This document shows, one piece after another, positions 40,744 to 50,757 of a DNA stretch of 64,000 nucleotides (within the stretch, counting starts at the first letter, position 1; each line of letters begins with the position of its first letter). The stretch is from NCBI GenBank assembly GCA_903877135.1, contig CAIRCN010000065.1, forward strand, positions 1-64,000, in the 5' to 3' direction. The position numbers were made by a program, and so were the translations under genes. The notes under the pieces are model-generated. The model was not told where the DNA came from. It searched no databases and saw only the letters and a list, made by a program, of their open reading frames with translations. This DNA is from an uncultured Opitutia bacterium. GTDB lineage: Bacteria > Verrucomicrobiota > Verrucomicrobiia > Opitutales > Opitutaceae.

Positions 40744-41532
40744 ATGGACGAAATCAAGATAAGCATACGCGAGCAGATTGCGGCGTTTCTCTTTCGTCAC
40801 CAGATGCGTGGTGCAGTCCGATTCTATCGCTTCGCCCTCAAGCAAGCCCGTATCGGCATTAGGACAAAACACGGGGTTGTTCTTCGATTAAATCCTTACG
40901 AATACGTCGACAACAAGATCATCCGTAACGGCTATTACGAAGAGGAAGTGTTATTGGCGCTTCTGAGAGTATTGCGTCCCGCCGATGTGTTCTGGGATAT
41001 CGGAGCAAATGTCGGTCTTCATGCGCTCACTGTCGCGAAGTTGCTGCCCAATGTCTTCGTGCAGGCATTTGAGCCAAATCCTCAGTTGGCTGATTTGATT
41101 CGCAAAGCGGCGCGCCTCAATTCGCTTGCGGTGCAGGTGGTCGAGGTTGCATTGGATTGCGATACGGGCACGGCTCCTCTTTTTTTGCACGAAGGAAACC
41201 TTGGACAGAGTAGTTTGCATAACTGGGATAGCAACCCACTCATTAAACACATCGACGTCACCACCTCGCGAGCAGCCGATCAGGTGGCGCGCCATGGTGT
41301 AAGGGCTCCCAACGCAATCAAGCTCGATGTCGAGGGCAACGAGGCCCGCGTGCTCCGTGGCATGGGAAACCTTCTAAGCGACAAAACACTTAGGGCAGTG
41401 GTCTTCGAGGATGCCATGTCGAGCACCTCCGAAGTTAAGCAGATTATGGCCGATGCAGGATTCCATATCGTAGAATTGGCTCGGCTTGAGGACACCCATC
41501 ACGGCTTGGAGAATTTTCTCGCACAGAGATAG
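40744..41532 (+). CDS. FkbM-family methyltransferase
   Basis: 262 residues from ATG 40744 (TTG 40720 also in frame). VFWDIGANVGLHALTVAKLL is the SAM-binding motif I, AFEPNPQLADLIRKAARLN motif II, and IKLDVEGNEARVLRGM the FkbM C-terminal motif. Such enzymes O-methylate sugars or lipids of surface polysaccharides. Base use is visibly less GC-rich than in the neighbours (third positions often A/T, for example around 40744-40960), and it sits alone between a prenyl synthase and the glycolytic operon. It may have been acquired by transfer. Confidence 0.85.
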   Translation: MDEIKISIREQIAAFLFRHQMRGAVRFYRFALKQARIGIRTKHGVVLRLNPYEYVDNKIIRNGYYEEEVLLALLRVLRPADVFWDIGANVGLHALTVAKLLPNVFVQAFEPNPQLADLIRKAARLNSLAVQVVEVALDCDTGTAPLFLHEGNLGQSSLHNWDSNPLIKHIDVTTSRAADQVARHGVRAPNAIKLDVEGNEARVLRGMGNLLSDKTLRAVVFEDAMSSTSEVKQIMADAGFHIVELARLEDTHHGLENFLAQR

Positions 41533-41582
41533 ACCGCACCGCCAAGCACGAAGCAGGAAACGCCCGCCTTCCGCGGTCCAGA

Positions 41583-42353
41583 TCACTTCACTGCTGCCGC
41601 CACGGTGACGAGTTCGACGAAGCTGCGGGCTTCGAGGCTCGCGCCGCCGATCAGGCCGCCGTCGATGTCCTTTTGGGCGAGCAGTTCGGGCGCGTTGGAT
41701 GGTTTCATCGAGCCGCCATAGAGGATGCGCACCTTCTGCGCCATGGGCTCGCCGAAGAGCTTCACGAGGAGGCCGCGGATAAAAGCGTGGACTTCCTGCG
41801 CCTGCTCGGTCGTCGCCACCTTGCCGGTGCCGATCGCCCACACGGGTTCGTAGGCGATGACGATGCTGGCCACCTGCTCCTTGTTCACACCCTCAAGGCC
41901 GCCTTCGAGCTGCGTCTGCACGACTTTGAGCGTCGCGCCGGCTTCGCGCTCGGCGAGCGTCTCTCCGACGCAGAGGATGGGCTTGAGTTGGTTCTTCAGG
42001 GCGGCGAGGACCTTCTTGTTCACGAAGGCGTCAGTCTCGCCGCAGTAGGCGCGGCGCTCGCTGTGGCCGAGGATGACGTGCGTGGCAAAGATGGCGCGCA
42101 GCATCGGCGCGGAGATTTCGCCGGTGTAGGCGCCGCTGGCCTCGGGGTGCATGTTTTGGGCGCCGAGGTTCACTGTCGAACCGTCGAGCGCCTTGCCGAC
42201 GCTCTCGAGCGAGGTGAACGGCGGGCAAACGACGACGTCGACGTCAGCCTGGCGGCCGACGGCGGCGACTATGTCGGTGACGAGCGCGGCGGCATCGGCG
42301 CTAGTCTTGTTCATCTTCCAATTGCCAGCGATGAGTTTTTTGCGGGAGGACAT
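41583..42353 (-). CDS. tpiA: Triose-phosphate isomerase
   Basis: 256 residues. It has the N-terminal KLIAGNWKMNKT (Asn, Lys catalytic), VILGHSERRAYCGE (His), VIAYEPVWAIGTGKVATTEQ (catalytic Glu and flexible loop) and ILYGGSMKPSNAPELL. It interconverts DHAP and glyceraldehyde-3-phosphate. It is third in the gap-pgk-tpiA order, separated from pgk by an 88-nt gap that is filled by a REP-like element. Confidence 0.97.
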   Translation of the reverse strand: MSSRKKLIAGNWKMNKTSADAAALVTDIVAAVGRQADVDVVVCPPFTSLESVGKALDGSTVNLGAQNMHPEASGAYTGEISAPMLRAIFATHVILGHSERRAYCGETDAFVNKKVLAALKNQLKPILCVGETLAEREAGATLKVVQTQLEGGLEGVNKEQVASIVIAYEPVWAIGTGKVATTEQAQEVHAFIRGLLVKLFGEPMAQKVRILYGGSMKPSNAPELLAQKDIDGGLIGGASLEARSFVELVTVAAAVK

Positions 42354-42365
42354 GGGTGGTTTTTA

Positions 42366-42440
42366 GGTAGGGGCCGTTATCCTTAACGGCCCTGGATTGG
42401 GTAGGGAAAGGAAGGGCGGTTAGGGATAACCGCCCCTGCC
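42366..42440. repeat. REP/BIME-like double hairpin, copy B
   Basis: Two units in inverted orientation between pgk and tpiA. Unit 1 is GGTAGGGGCCGTTATCC then TTAACGGCCC. Unit 2, on the minus strand, is GGCAGGGGCGGTTATCC then CTAACCGCCC. A further GGGTAGGG lies in the spacer. They differ by only a few compensating bases, which keeps each hairpin intact. Same family as copy A (GTTATCC/TAAC core shared with its second unit). It may process or stabilise the gap-pgk-tpi mRNA. Confidence 0.75.
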
Positions 42441-42441
42441 C

Positions 42442-43692
42442 TCAAGTTTCAAGAAACGCGACACCGGGGAGCACTTTGCCTTCAAGAAATTCGAGGCTTG
42501 CGCCGCCACCAGTGGAGCAGTGTGTGACCTTGTCGGCCACCTTGTATTTCTTCGCGGCCGTGGCAGTGTCGCCACCGCCGACCACAGTCGTGGCACCGGC
42601 CTCGGTCGCCCGCGCCATGGCCGCGGCCATGGCTTTCGTGGAGCCGGCGAATTTTTCGAACTCGAAGACGCCCGAGGGGCCGTTCCAGACGATGGTCTTG
42701 GCGCGCGCGATGGCGACGTTGAAGAGCTCGATAGATTTTGGACCGGCGTCGAGGCCCATCCAGCCGTCAGGAATGCCCTGTTTGTCGGAGGTGATCTTGG
42801 TGTTTGCATTGGCGTCGAACTTGTCGGCGCAGATGAAATCGACCGGCAACGTGATCTTCACGCCCTTGGCGGCGGCCTTCACAAAGAGTTCCTTTGCAAT
42901 CTTCGCGCCCTCAGCGTCGTAGAGGCTGTTGCCGATGGCCATGCCCTCGAGCTCCTTCTTGAACGTAAAGGCCATGCCGCCACCGATGATGATCTCGTTG
43001 GCTTTCTCCAGGAGATTGTTGATGAGGGGAATCTTGTCGGCGATCTTCGCACCGCCGAGGATGGCGAGCAGCGGACGCTGCGGATGTTCGAGCACGGCGG
43101 AGAAAGCCTTCAACTCGGCCTCCATCAGGAAGCCGGCGGCTTTCTGCGGGAGCGCGACGCCCACCATCGAGCTGTGCGCGCGGTGCGCGGTGCCGAAGGC
43201 GTCGTTCACAAAGACGTCGCCGAGCTTCGAGAGGCTGGCGCAGAACGCGGCGATGGCGGCCTTGTCGGCGGCTTTCTTCGAGCCGTCCTCGAGTTTCACC
43301 TTCGTCTCCTCCTCGATGTGGAAGCGGAGATTTTCGAGGAGGACGACATCGCCGGCCTTGAGGGCGCCGGGGGCGCACGCGGCCTCGACCGCGGGACCGA
43401 CGCAGTCATCGAGGAACTTCACGGGCTTCGTGAGCAGCTTGGCGAGTTCGTCGGCGACGGGTTTCAGTGAAAACTTCGCGATTTTCTGCCCCTCTGGGCG
43501 GCCAAGGTGCGACATGAGGACGACAGAGGCGCCCTTGTTGAGCGCGTATTTGATAGTGGGAATGGCGGCGACGATGCGCTGGTTGTTCGTGATAGCGCCG
43601 GTGACCTTGTCCTGCGGGACGTTGAAATCGACGCGCATGAGGACGCGTTTGCCGGCAAGTGGGAGGTCGCGGATGGATTTGAATTTCGGCAT
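42442..43692 (-). CDS. pgk: Phosphoglycerate kinase
   Basis: 416 residues. It has [29 protein letters not shown], the substrate-binding Arg regions ([12 protein letters not shown]), [32 protein letters not shown], and nucleotide-binding [20 protein letters not shown] and [13 protein letters not shown]. It makes ATP from 1,3-bisphosphoglycerate in glycolysis. The ATG (43692-43690) follows directly on the T-run of a hairpin, with no ribosome-binding site in between; an unusual translation or attenuation setting. Confidence 0.97.
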   Translation of the reverse strand: MPKFKSIRDLPLAGKRVLMRVDFNVPQDKVTGAITNNQRIVAAIPTIKYALNKGASVVLMSHLGRPEGQKIAKFSLKPVADELAKLLTKPVKFLDDCVGPAVEAACAPGALKAGDVVLLENLRFHIEEETKVKLEDGSKKAADKAAIAAFCASLSKLGDVFVNDAFGTAHRAHSSMVGVALPQKAAGFLMEAELKAFSAVLEHPQRPLLAILGGAKIADKIPLINNLLEKANEIIIGGGMAFTFKKELEGMAIGNSLYDAEGAKIAKELFVKAAAKGVKITLPVDFICADKFDANANTKITSDKQGIPDGWMGLDAGPKSIELFNVAIARAKTIVWNGPSGVFEFEKFAGSTKAMAAAMARATEAGATTVVGGGDTATAAKKYKVADKVTHCSTGGGASLEFLEGKVLPGVAFLET

Positions 43693-43725
43693 AAAAAAAG
43701 GCCGCCACCTGGACGGACGGCGGCC
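43693..43725 (-). terminator. Intrinsic-terminator hairpin abutting the pgk start codon
   Basis: On the minus strand: GGCCGCC (43725-43719), a 12-nt loop, GGCGGCC (43706-43700), then seven Ts (43699-43693) and at once the pgk ATG. It is 20 nt past the gap stop. It should end many gap transcripts and hide the pgk start region in those that read through. Confidence 0.75.
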
Positions 43726-43745
43726 AGTTTAAGGTTGGCTCACGC

Positions 43746-44828
<1,083 letters not shown>

Positions 44829-44954
44829 CTAGTGTTGTTTTCTAAGTGACGTTAAACCGCGCGGACGCGGAAGGTGAAATGAACAACCGGCCGCGGCGCG
44901 ATGCAAGGGTTTTGGGGGCGCAAACACTGGCATAAGCCACCTGCATTCGGGGCT

Positions 44955-47435
44955 TCAGCCCGCGTGTTCGCTAATCCAGAGCCCGCAACCGAGCGCCGGC
45001 ACGAAAAGTTCCGCTTCGACCGGCTCGGTGGCGCCGTGGGCTCCAGGAGCGTAAAACCGGTCGTGGTCGGCACGCTGGCGCCAGGGACCGGCCGCGACCG
45101 CGCCACCCACCGGCAGCGTTACCTCAGTCTGGGTGGGATTGACTGCGAACAGAAGGCGCTGCGCGCCCTGCGAATGATCGGCGTTGTAAACCACCGCGCA
45201 AGCGGGCGAGTTGGCGGCATAGAAAAACTGGAAAAAATCCTCGCTCGGCCGCGTGTGCTGCCGCAGGAGCCGACCTTCTACGCTGCGCCGGAATGCGATC
45301 CACTCCGCGAAATACGTGTGCGTGCCGAGGTAGCGGTAGAGCCGGCGGTAATCGAGGGCGTTGAGGTCGCGGCGCAGATAGGTGTTGTTCACCCCGTGCT
45401 TGGAACGCAGGAAGTCCTGCCCGGCCGCGAGCATCGGGATGCCGAGCGACATGAACAGCAGCGCCGCCATCAGGTGCGTGCGCCGGCGGTCGTTGGCCGT
45501 CGGGTTGAAACCATCGAAATTTGGATTCTCCGTAATCATGTCGATCCACGAGCGGTCGTCGTGCGACTCCGTGTAATTCACGGTCTGAGCCGGCCATTTG
45601 GCGAAATACCAGGGTGACCCCTTCAGAAAATATTCCAGCCGCTCCGCCGAACCAGCGCCCCGCACATAGTCGCGCACGAAGTCGCGGAAACCGTCGTTCC
45701 AGGAGGCCCAGCCGGTGTCGCGCAACACACCCGCGATGTGTCCGCGAAAGCTCCAGGGCTCGGCGATGAGGATCACGTCGGACTTCACGCGCTTGAGCGC
45801 CGCCTCGATCTCGCGCAGCACCTCGACACCCAGCAGCTCGGCGAGATCGAAGCGAAACCCGTCCACACCGTAGGCCTCGATCAGGTGGAGGCAGCTGTCG
45901 ATGATAAGGCGCCGGGCCATGACCGAGCGAGCGCGCAGATCGTTGCCGCAGCCGCTCCAGTTCGCGAGCTTCCCGTCGGCGTCCTGCTCGAAATAATAGG
46001 ACCGGTCCACCGCCATCAGGTGCTCCGGCACCCCGACGTGGTTGAAAACCACGTCGAGCACCACTGCCATGCCGCGCCGGTGAAACGCCGCGACCAGCTC
46101 CTGTAGTTCGCGCACCCCCGAAGCTGCCTCCGGCGCGAGCGCATAGCCGCTTTCCGGCGCGAAAAAATTGTTCGTCATGTAGCCCCAGTGGTATTCGTCG
46201 GTGGTCGTATTATCGAACTCCTGCACCGGCTGCAGTTCGACGCAGTTCACGCCGAGCTGGTGCAGGTGAAACTCGGGGCTCTCGACCCACTTACGCAGCC
46301 CAGTGAAGCCGCGTCGCTCCTCGGGAGCAATCTTCACGGGCGCATGCGCCGTGAGGTCGCGCACATGCGCCTCGGCAATGACGAGATCGTGCCACGCGGG
46401 CGTCTGGAAATCTCTCCTCGCGCGCCCGACCCAGGCGCGGTCCAACACAATCCCGGGCCCGGTTCGGCCGAGCGCGGCCAGCGCATAGGGATCAAGCACG
46501 CGGAATTCCGGTTGGAATTTTCCCTCCCCGTCGCGCACGCCGTCCACGGCATACCAGTAGAGCCAACCGTGCAGGGTGCGGTTGAGAGCGATTTCCCAGA
46601 CGCCCGCCGCGCCGTCGGCATCGGGCCGGCGCACGAGCGAAAATTGTTGCGCGTCAGCCTGTGCGGCCGGTTCGCGGCACAAGAAAAGGGTCACGCTGCG
46701 CGCCCGCGGGGCGAACAACCGGAAGACCGTGGCTTCATCACGCACGAGCGCACCGAGGGGCAGCTGCGTGCTGAGTTCGTAGAAGAAATTCCCCGGCACA
46801 AGCGGCACGCCCGCCATCATGGGCGCGGTCGTGGCTCCGGGCTCCTCGGCCCAGGAGACGCCCCGCGGTTCCGCGAGATCGAGCGGCACTGCCAGTGTGA
46901 ACCGCCAGAGGTGCCAGCCGGTGCGATGCGGGTCGAGCAGGCGATTGACGCTGCCGGCGGCGTCGCGGACGAGGTTGGGCGCGTCGCCCGGCACGACTAG
47001 CCACTGGTGCTCGCCGGTGACGAACTTGAACTTCTGCCCCTCGATGGCGAGGAAGCGCGCTGGCTCGCCCGTCCAGAGCAGCACCTGCTCGCCGTCGAGT
47101 TCGGCGGGGACCATCCGCCACTCATCCCGCCCGACGGCGTCCTGCCAGCCGTTAAAGTCCCCCGCGAGGTAAACCTGGTCGCGAGCCGGGTCGACCGCAC
47201 AGCCGTGCTCCAGCGGCAGCACAAAGGCGATTTCGCCGCGGCTGTTGAGGAAATAGCCGTAGGCGCGGCCCGCGACCAGGCCCGGCGCGGGCGCCAGGGC
47301 GTCCGGTGCAGGGCACTGTTCGCCGAACGAAAATCGCGGGCGGGCCGGACCCGTCCAGTCGCGCTCGAGCTCGACAACGCCGGAGACAAGCGAGTCGAGC
47401 CAGGCGCGGACGATGCGGGGCGCTGGGTGGGCCAT
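44955..47435 (-). CDS. GH13 alpha-glucan hydrolase (pullulanase/debranching type)
   Basis: 826 residues from ATG 47435. An N-terminal region with QVYLAGDFNGWQD (CBM48/E-set-like), a second E-set (TVFRLFAPRARSVTLFLC), then the (beta/alpha)8 barrel: VVLDVVFNHVG (region I), VDGFRFDLAELLG with the nucleophile Asp (II), VILIAEPWSF with the acid Glu (III) and VNYTESHDDRSW (IV). It ends with a beta-sandwich. This is the layout of type I pullulanase/glycogen debranching enzymes cleaving alpha-1,6 links. No signal peptide is seen, so it probably acts on internal glycogen. It lies upstream of the glycolytic operon on the same strand. Confidence 0.88.
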   Translation of the reverse strand: MAHPAPRIVRAWLDSLVSGVVELERDWTGPARPRFSFGEQCPAPDALAPAPGLVAGRAYGYFLNSRGEIAFVLPLEHGCAVDPARDQVYLAGDFNGWQDAVGRDEWRMVPAELDGEQVLLWTGEPARFLAIEGQKFKFVTGEHQWLVVPGDAPNLVRDAAGSVNRLLDPHRTGWHLWRFTLAVPLDLAEPRGVSWAEEPGATTAPMMAGVPLVPGNFFYELSTQLPLGALVRDEATVFRLFAPRARSVTLFLCREPAAQADAQQFSLVRRPDADGAAGVWEIALNRTLHGWLYWYAVDGVRDGEGKFQPEFRVLDPYALAALGRTGPGIVLDRAWVGRARRDFQTPAWHDLVIAEAHVRDLTAHAPVKIAPEERRGFTGLRKWVESPEFHLHQLGVNCVELQPVQEFDNTTTDEYHWGYMTNNFFAPESGYALAPEAASGVRELQELVAAFHRRGMAVVLDVVFNHVGVPEHLMAVDRSYYFEQDADGKLANWSGCGNDLRARSVMARRLIIDSCLHLIEAYGVDGFRFDLAELLGVEVLREIEAALKRVKSDVILIAEPWSFRGHIAGVLRDTGWASWNDGFRDFVRDYVRGAGSAERLEYFLKGSPWYFAKWPAQTVNYTESHDDRSWIDMITENPNFDGFNPTANDRRRTHLMAALLFMSLGIPMLAAGQDFLRSKHGVNNTYLRRDLNALDYRRLYRYLGTHTYFAEWIAFRRSVEGRLLRQHTRPSEDFFQFFYAANSPACAVVYNADHSQGAQRLLFAVNPTQTEVTLPVGGAVAAGPWRQRADHDRFYAPGAHGATEPVEAELFVPALGCGLWISEHAG

Positions 47436-47552
47436 GTGAGTGTTCAGCATTCACTGCGCCGCGGAGCGGACAAGCGGGAAAATTTCCGCGCCGGTCCGCC
47501 ATCGCATTTGACAATGTGGCGCGCAGGCGCGTGGCATGGTCCCGCCAACATC

Positions 47553-48887
47553 ATGCCGCCACGCCTCCACCTGAATCCGTGCCTCCGCCAACTCTGTCGT
47601 CTGGCTGCCGTGCTGCTGCTCGGCGCGGCCGGCGCCGCACCCGCAACCCGTGCCGGCGAGCCGGACAGCGACCTCCGGCTGGTCATCATGGTGACGCGCC
47701 ACGGCGTGCGCTCGCCGCTCTACACCAACAACGAACTGGGCAGGTTTGCCGCGCAACCGTGGCCGCAATGGACTGTGGCCCCGGGAATTCTCACGCCCCA
47801 CGGCCGACAGCAAATGATCCTGATGGGGGCTTATTACAGAGCGCTCTATACCGCCGAAGGCCTGTTGACGGGCGACGCGGCAACCGATCTTCCGAGAGTT
47901 TACTTCCGGGCCAGCAGCTTCCAGCGCACGCGGGAAACCGCCCAAGATCTCGCTGCCGGGATGCTGCCGGGCGCAACGATTGAATTGCACGCCCGGCCGC
48001 TGGACGAATTCGACCCGATGTTCCGTCCCGTGATGCTCCCCGTCGGCCATCCCGATCGCAACCTCGGCGTCGCGGCGGTGCTCGGTCGCATCGGGCAGGA
48101 TCCCACGGCGGTCCTGCGGGCCTGCACGCCGGAATTCGCCACGCTGCACCGCGTGCTCTTGGGGATCGGTGCCATGCCCGCCGGCAAGGTTGACCTGCGC
48201 GACCTGCCCGCCACCGTCGTGCCGGGCACCGGCGACAGCACGGTGACGGTGCAGGGGCCCTTGCGCACCGCCATGCAGATCACCGACAACCTCATGCTCG
48301 AATATGCCGAGGGCATGCCGATGGCCGAGGTCGGCTGGGGTCGCCTCACACCGGCCGATCTGACGCAACTGATCCGGCTGCACTCGCTCTATTTCGACCT
48401 CGCGCACGCCACCTTCTACCCCGCGCAGGCCCAAGCTTCCAACCTCGCCAGCCACATCCTCCTGACCGTGGACCAGGCGGCGAGCGGCCGGCCCGACCCC
48501 GGCGCCTTCGGCACGCTCGCGCACAGGCTCGTGGTGATCGTGGGCCATGACACCAACATCATTGGCCTCGGCGGCCTGCTGGGCCTGTCGTGGTGGCTGC
48601 CGGGCACGCAGCCCAATCCGGTGTTGCCGGGCGGCGCGCTCGTGTTCGAACTCCGCCAGCGGCGGCAGAACCACCAGTTCACCGTCCGGGCTTACTACCT
48701 CAGCCAGACGCTTGAACAAATGCGCGCCCTCGATCCGCTCACCCCGAAAAACCCGCCGGCGCGCGCGCCGATCTTCCTGCCTGGTTGCAGCGAGGCGGGG
48801 CCGGGTTTCGACGCGCCGCTCGGCCGGTTCGACGAGCTGCTGCGCCGGGTCATCGACCCCGGGTTCGTCCTGCCCAGCCCGAATTGA
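47553..48887 (+). CDS. Histidine acid phosphatase (phytase/AppA-like)
   Basis: 444 residues from ATG 47553 with a signal peptide ([21 protein letters not shown]). The active-site [13 protein letters not shown] (phospho-His) is at about residue 50 and the C-terminal [18 protein letters not shown] supplies the HD proton donor. [14 protein letters not shown] contains the second Arg. The family removes phosphate from phytate, glucose-1-phosphate or other monoesters in the periplasm. mnmA starts 29 nt after its stop, so the two may share a transcript though their roles are unrelated. Confidence 0.88.
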   Translation: MPPRLHLNPCLRQLCRLAAVLLLGAAGAAPATRAGEPDSDLRLVIMVTRHGVRSPLYTNNELGRFAAQPWPQWTVAPGILTPHGRQQMILMGAYYRALYTAEGLLTGDAATDLPRVYFRASSFQRTRETAQDLAAGMLPGATIELHARPLDEFDPMFRPVMLPVGHPDRNLGVAAVLGRIGQDPTAVLRACTPEFATLHRVLLGIGAMPAGKVDLRDLPATVVPGTGDSTVTVQGPLRTAMQITDNLMLEYAEGMPMAEVGWGRLTPADLTQLIRLHSLYFDLAHATFYPAQAQASNLASHILLTVDQAASGRPDPGAFGTLAHRLVVIVGHDTNIIGLGGLLGLSWWLPGTQPNPVLPGGALVFELRQRRQNHQFTVRAYYLSQTLEQMRALDPLTPKNPPARAPIFLPGCSEAGPGFDAPLGRFDELLRRVIDPGFVLPSPN

Positions 48888-48916
48888 CGCCAGCCGCGCT
48901 GCGTCGTCTTCCACTC

Positions 48917-49996
48917 GTGCCCGCCCCCGAAAAAATTCTCGTTGCCATGTCCGGCGGAGTCGACAGCTCCGTCGCTGCTCTGCTGTTGCAGCGACAGGGC
49001 CACGCCATTGTTGGCGCCTACATGAAAAACTGGATCAACGAGGACAACGTCCTTGGCGACTGTCCGTGGCAGCGCGACACCGAGGACGCGCGCGCCGTCT
49101 GCGAAAAAATCGGCATCGAGTTTCGCGTCGTGAACCTCATGCGCGAGTATCGCGCACTCGTGGTCGACTACCTGCTCGACGGCTACCGGCGCGGGCTGAC
49201 GCCGAATCCCGATGTGATGTGCAACCGCCATGTGAAATTCGGTGTCTTCGCCGCTTACGCCCGCGCCGAGGGCTTCGCCGCCATCGCCACCGGTCATTAT
49301 GCGCAGCGCATAGAAGCCGGCAATATCTTCAATCTCCTCGAAGGAGCCGACCCGAACAAAGATCAGTCCTACTTCCTCGCGCTCCTTACTCAGGCTCAGT
49401 TGCGCGACGCCCGTTTTCCCATCGGGCACCTCCGCAAACCCGAACTGCGCCGGCTCGCCACAGCGGCCGGGCTGCCTACGGCGCATAAGAAGGACAGCCA
49501 GGGCATCTGTTTCATCGGCGAGGTAAAGATGGCCGATTTCCTCCGCGCCTATGTGCCCGAGCGTCCCGGCCCGATCGTGCGCGCCACTGATGGCAACGTT
49601 CTCGGTGAACACCGCGGTCTGCACTACTACACGGTCGGCCAGCGCCGCGGCATCCGCATCCCCTCCAACACCGACCATCAGGCCTATGTCGTCGTCGGCA
49701 AACGCACCGCGGACCACGCGCTGCTGGTGGCCTTCGACGGCCCGGCGGCACCCGGCCTGTGGACCAACGAGTGCCGCGTGCACAGCCTGAGCTTCATCGG
49801 CGCAGCGCTGACCTCGCCGGCGCGCATCGAGGCGCGCGTGCGCTACCGCGACCCGCGGTTGCCGGTCGAGTTTGCTCCGGCGGGCGATGGCACCGCGCAT
49901 ATCCGATTTACGGAGCCGCAGCGGGCGCTGGCCGCCGGACAGATCCTCGCCCTCTACGACGGCCCGCGCCTCCTTGGCGGCGCGGTCTTCGTCTGA
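48917..49996 (+). CDS. mnmA: tRNA-specific 2-thiouridylase MnmA
   Basis: 359 residues from GTG 48917, chosen because [13 protein letters not shown] must lie near the N-terminus. It has the PP-loop [26 protein letters not shown] (catalytic Cys), [21 protein letters not shown] and [11 protein letters not shown] (second Cys). It makes s2U34 in tRNA-Lys/Glu/Gln. Both catalytic cysteines are present. Size is at the short end of normal. Confidence 0.96.
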   Translation: MPAPEKILVAMSGGVDSSVAALLLQRQGHAIVGAYMKNWINEDNVLGDCPWQRDTEDARAVCEKIGIEFRVVNLMREYRALVVDYLLDGYRRGLTPNPDVMCNRHVKFGVFAAYARAEGFAAIATGHYAQRIEAGNIFNLLEGADPNKDQSYFLALLTQAQLRDARFPIGHLRKPELRRLATAAGLPTAHKKDSQGICFIGEVKMADFLRAYVPERPGPIVRATDGNVLGEHRGLHYYTVGQRRGIRIPSNTDHQAYVVVGKRTADHALLVAFDGPAAPGLWTNECRVHSLSFIGAALTSPARIEARVRYRDPRLPVEFAPAGDGTAHIRFTEPQRALAAGQILALYDGPRLLGGAVFV

Positions 49997-50035
49997 CCAG
50001 AAAATCTCCAGAACTTGGGAGCGCGATCACCCCGA

Positions 50036-50536
50036 TTAGAGGGCGAGTTCCTTGAACGCCGGGTCTTCGGTGATGCGGTCGAGTTGTCTGTTTTCCACAA
50101 ACAGCCTGATCCCGCGGTTGTCGGGATGATTTTTGCGCGCCTTCTCCAACACAGAGCGCGCGTCGTCGATGCGGCCCAGCAGCGCTAGCGCGTAGACCTG
50201 CTGCAAAACCAGCTCAGGCTGTTTCGGATCGAGCTTGTATGCGTCTTGAAAAGCGTCAGCGGCGTGCTCGTAGGCCTTTTCCGCGCCGGAGCGGTTGTTG
50301 AGCCGCTTCCGCATCGCGCCAAGATTCACCCAGTAGTCGCCCATGTCCGGGCAAGCCTCCACAGCCTTCGCGAACAACCCCTCGGCCCGCGCATAGTCGC
50401 GCATGTTGATGGCGAACTGCGCCTCGCTCACGAGATTGGCAGCGGTCTTGCGCCTGAGCGGGGTTACAGCTTTGCGTCCGCAAGCCGTCAGAACCAGCAG
50501 TGCAACGCACACCAGCATCAGGGGCAGAGTTTTCAT
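50036..50536 (-). CDS. TPR lipoprotein
   Basis: 166 residues from ATG 50536, giving a lipoprotein signal (KTLPLMLVCVALLVLTAC; lipobox LTAC). Two to three TPR units follow: AQFAINMRDYARAEGLFAKA, YWVNLGAMRKRLNNRSGAEK, and LVLQQVYALALLGRIDDARS. It is probably anchored in the inner or outer membrane as a scaffold. ATG 50548 is an alternative start. It is convergent with mnmA and divergent from the complex-I-like operon. Confidence 0.8.
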   Translation of the reverse strand: MKTLPLMLVCVALLVLTACGRKAVTPLRRKTAANLVSEAQFAINMRDYARAEGLFAKAVEACPDMGDYWVNLGAMRKRLNNRSGAEKAYEHAADAFQDAYKLDPKQPELVLQQVYALALLGRIDDARSVLEKARKNHPDNRGIRLFVENRQLDRITEDPAFKELAL

Positions 50537-50757
50537 GGAAGACACCATAGCGATACTTTGGTGCCCAGCCGTCAATGCCGTGGTGCGTCTGCGGAAATTA
50601 TCCCGTCAGGCGAAACAGTGCGCCTGCCCGATCAGCGTATGCCGGGGAGGCCGTTCCGCCTCGCAAGGTGAACACTCCAAACAGACTGGCACCGTCCGTT
50701 TTCGCACCATGACAACGAGGCTGGTAACACCGACTCCATTTATTCATGCTCTTCGTC

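Noticed and set aside
47451..48914. 487-codon minus-strand frame
   Set aside because: Antisense shadow of the histidine acid phosphatase, whose RHGVRSP and GHD motifs are unmistakable.
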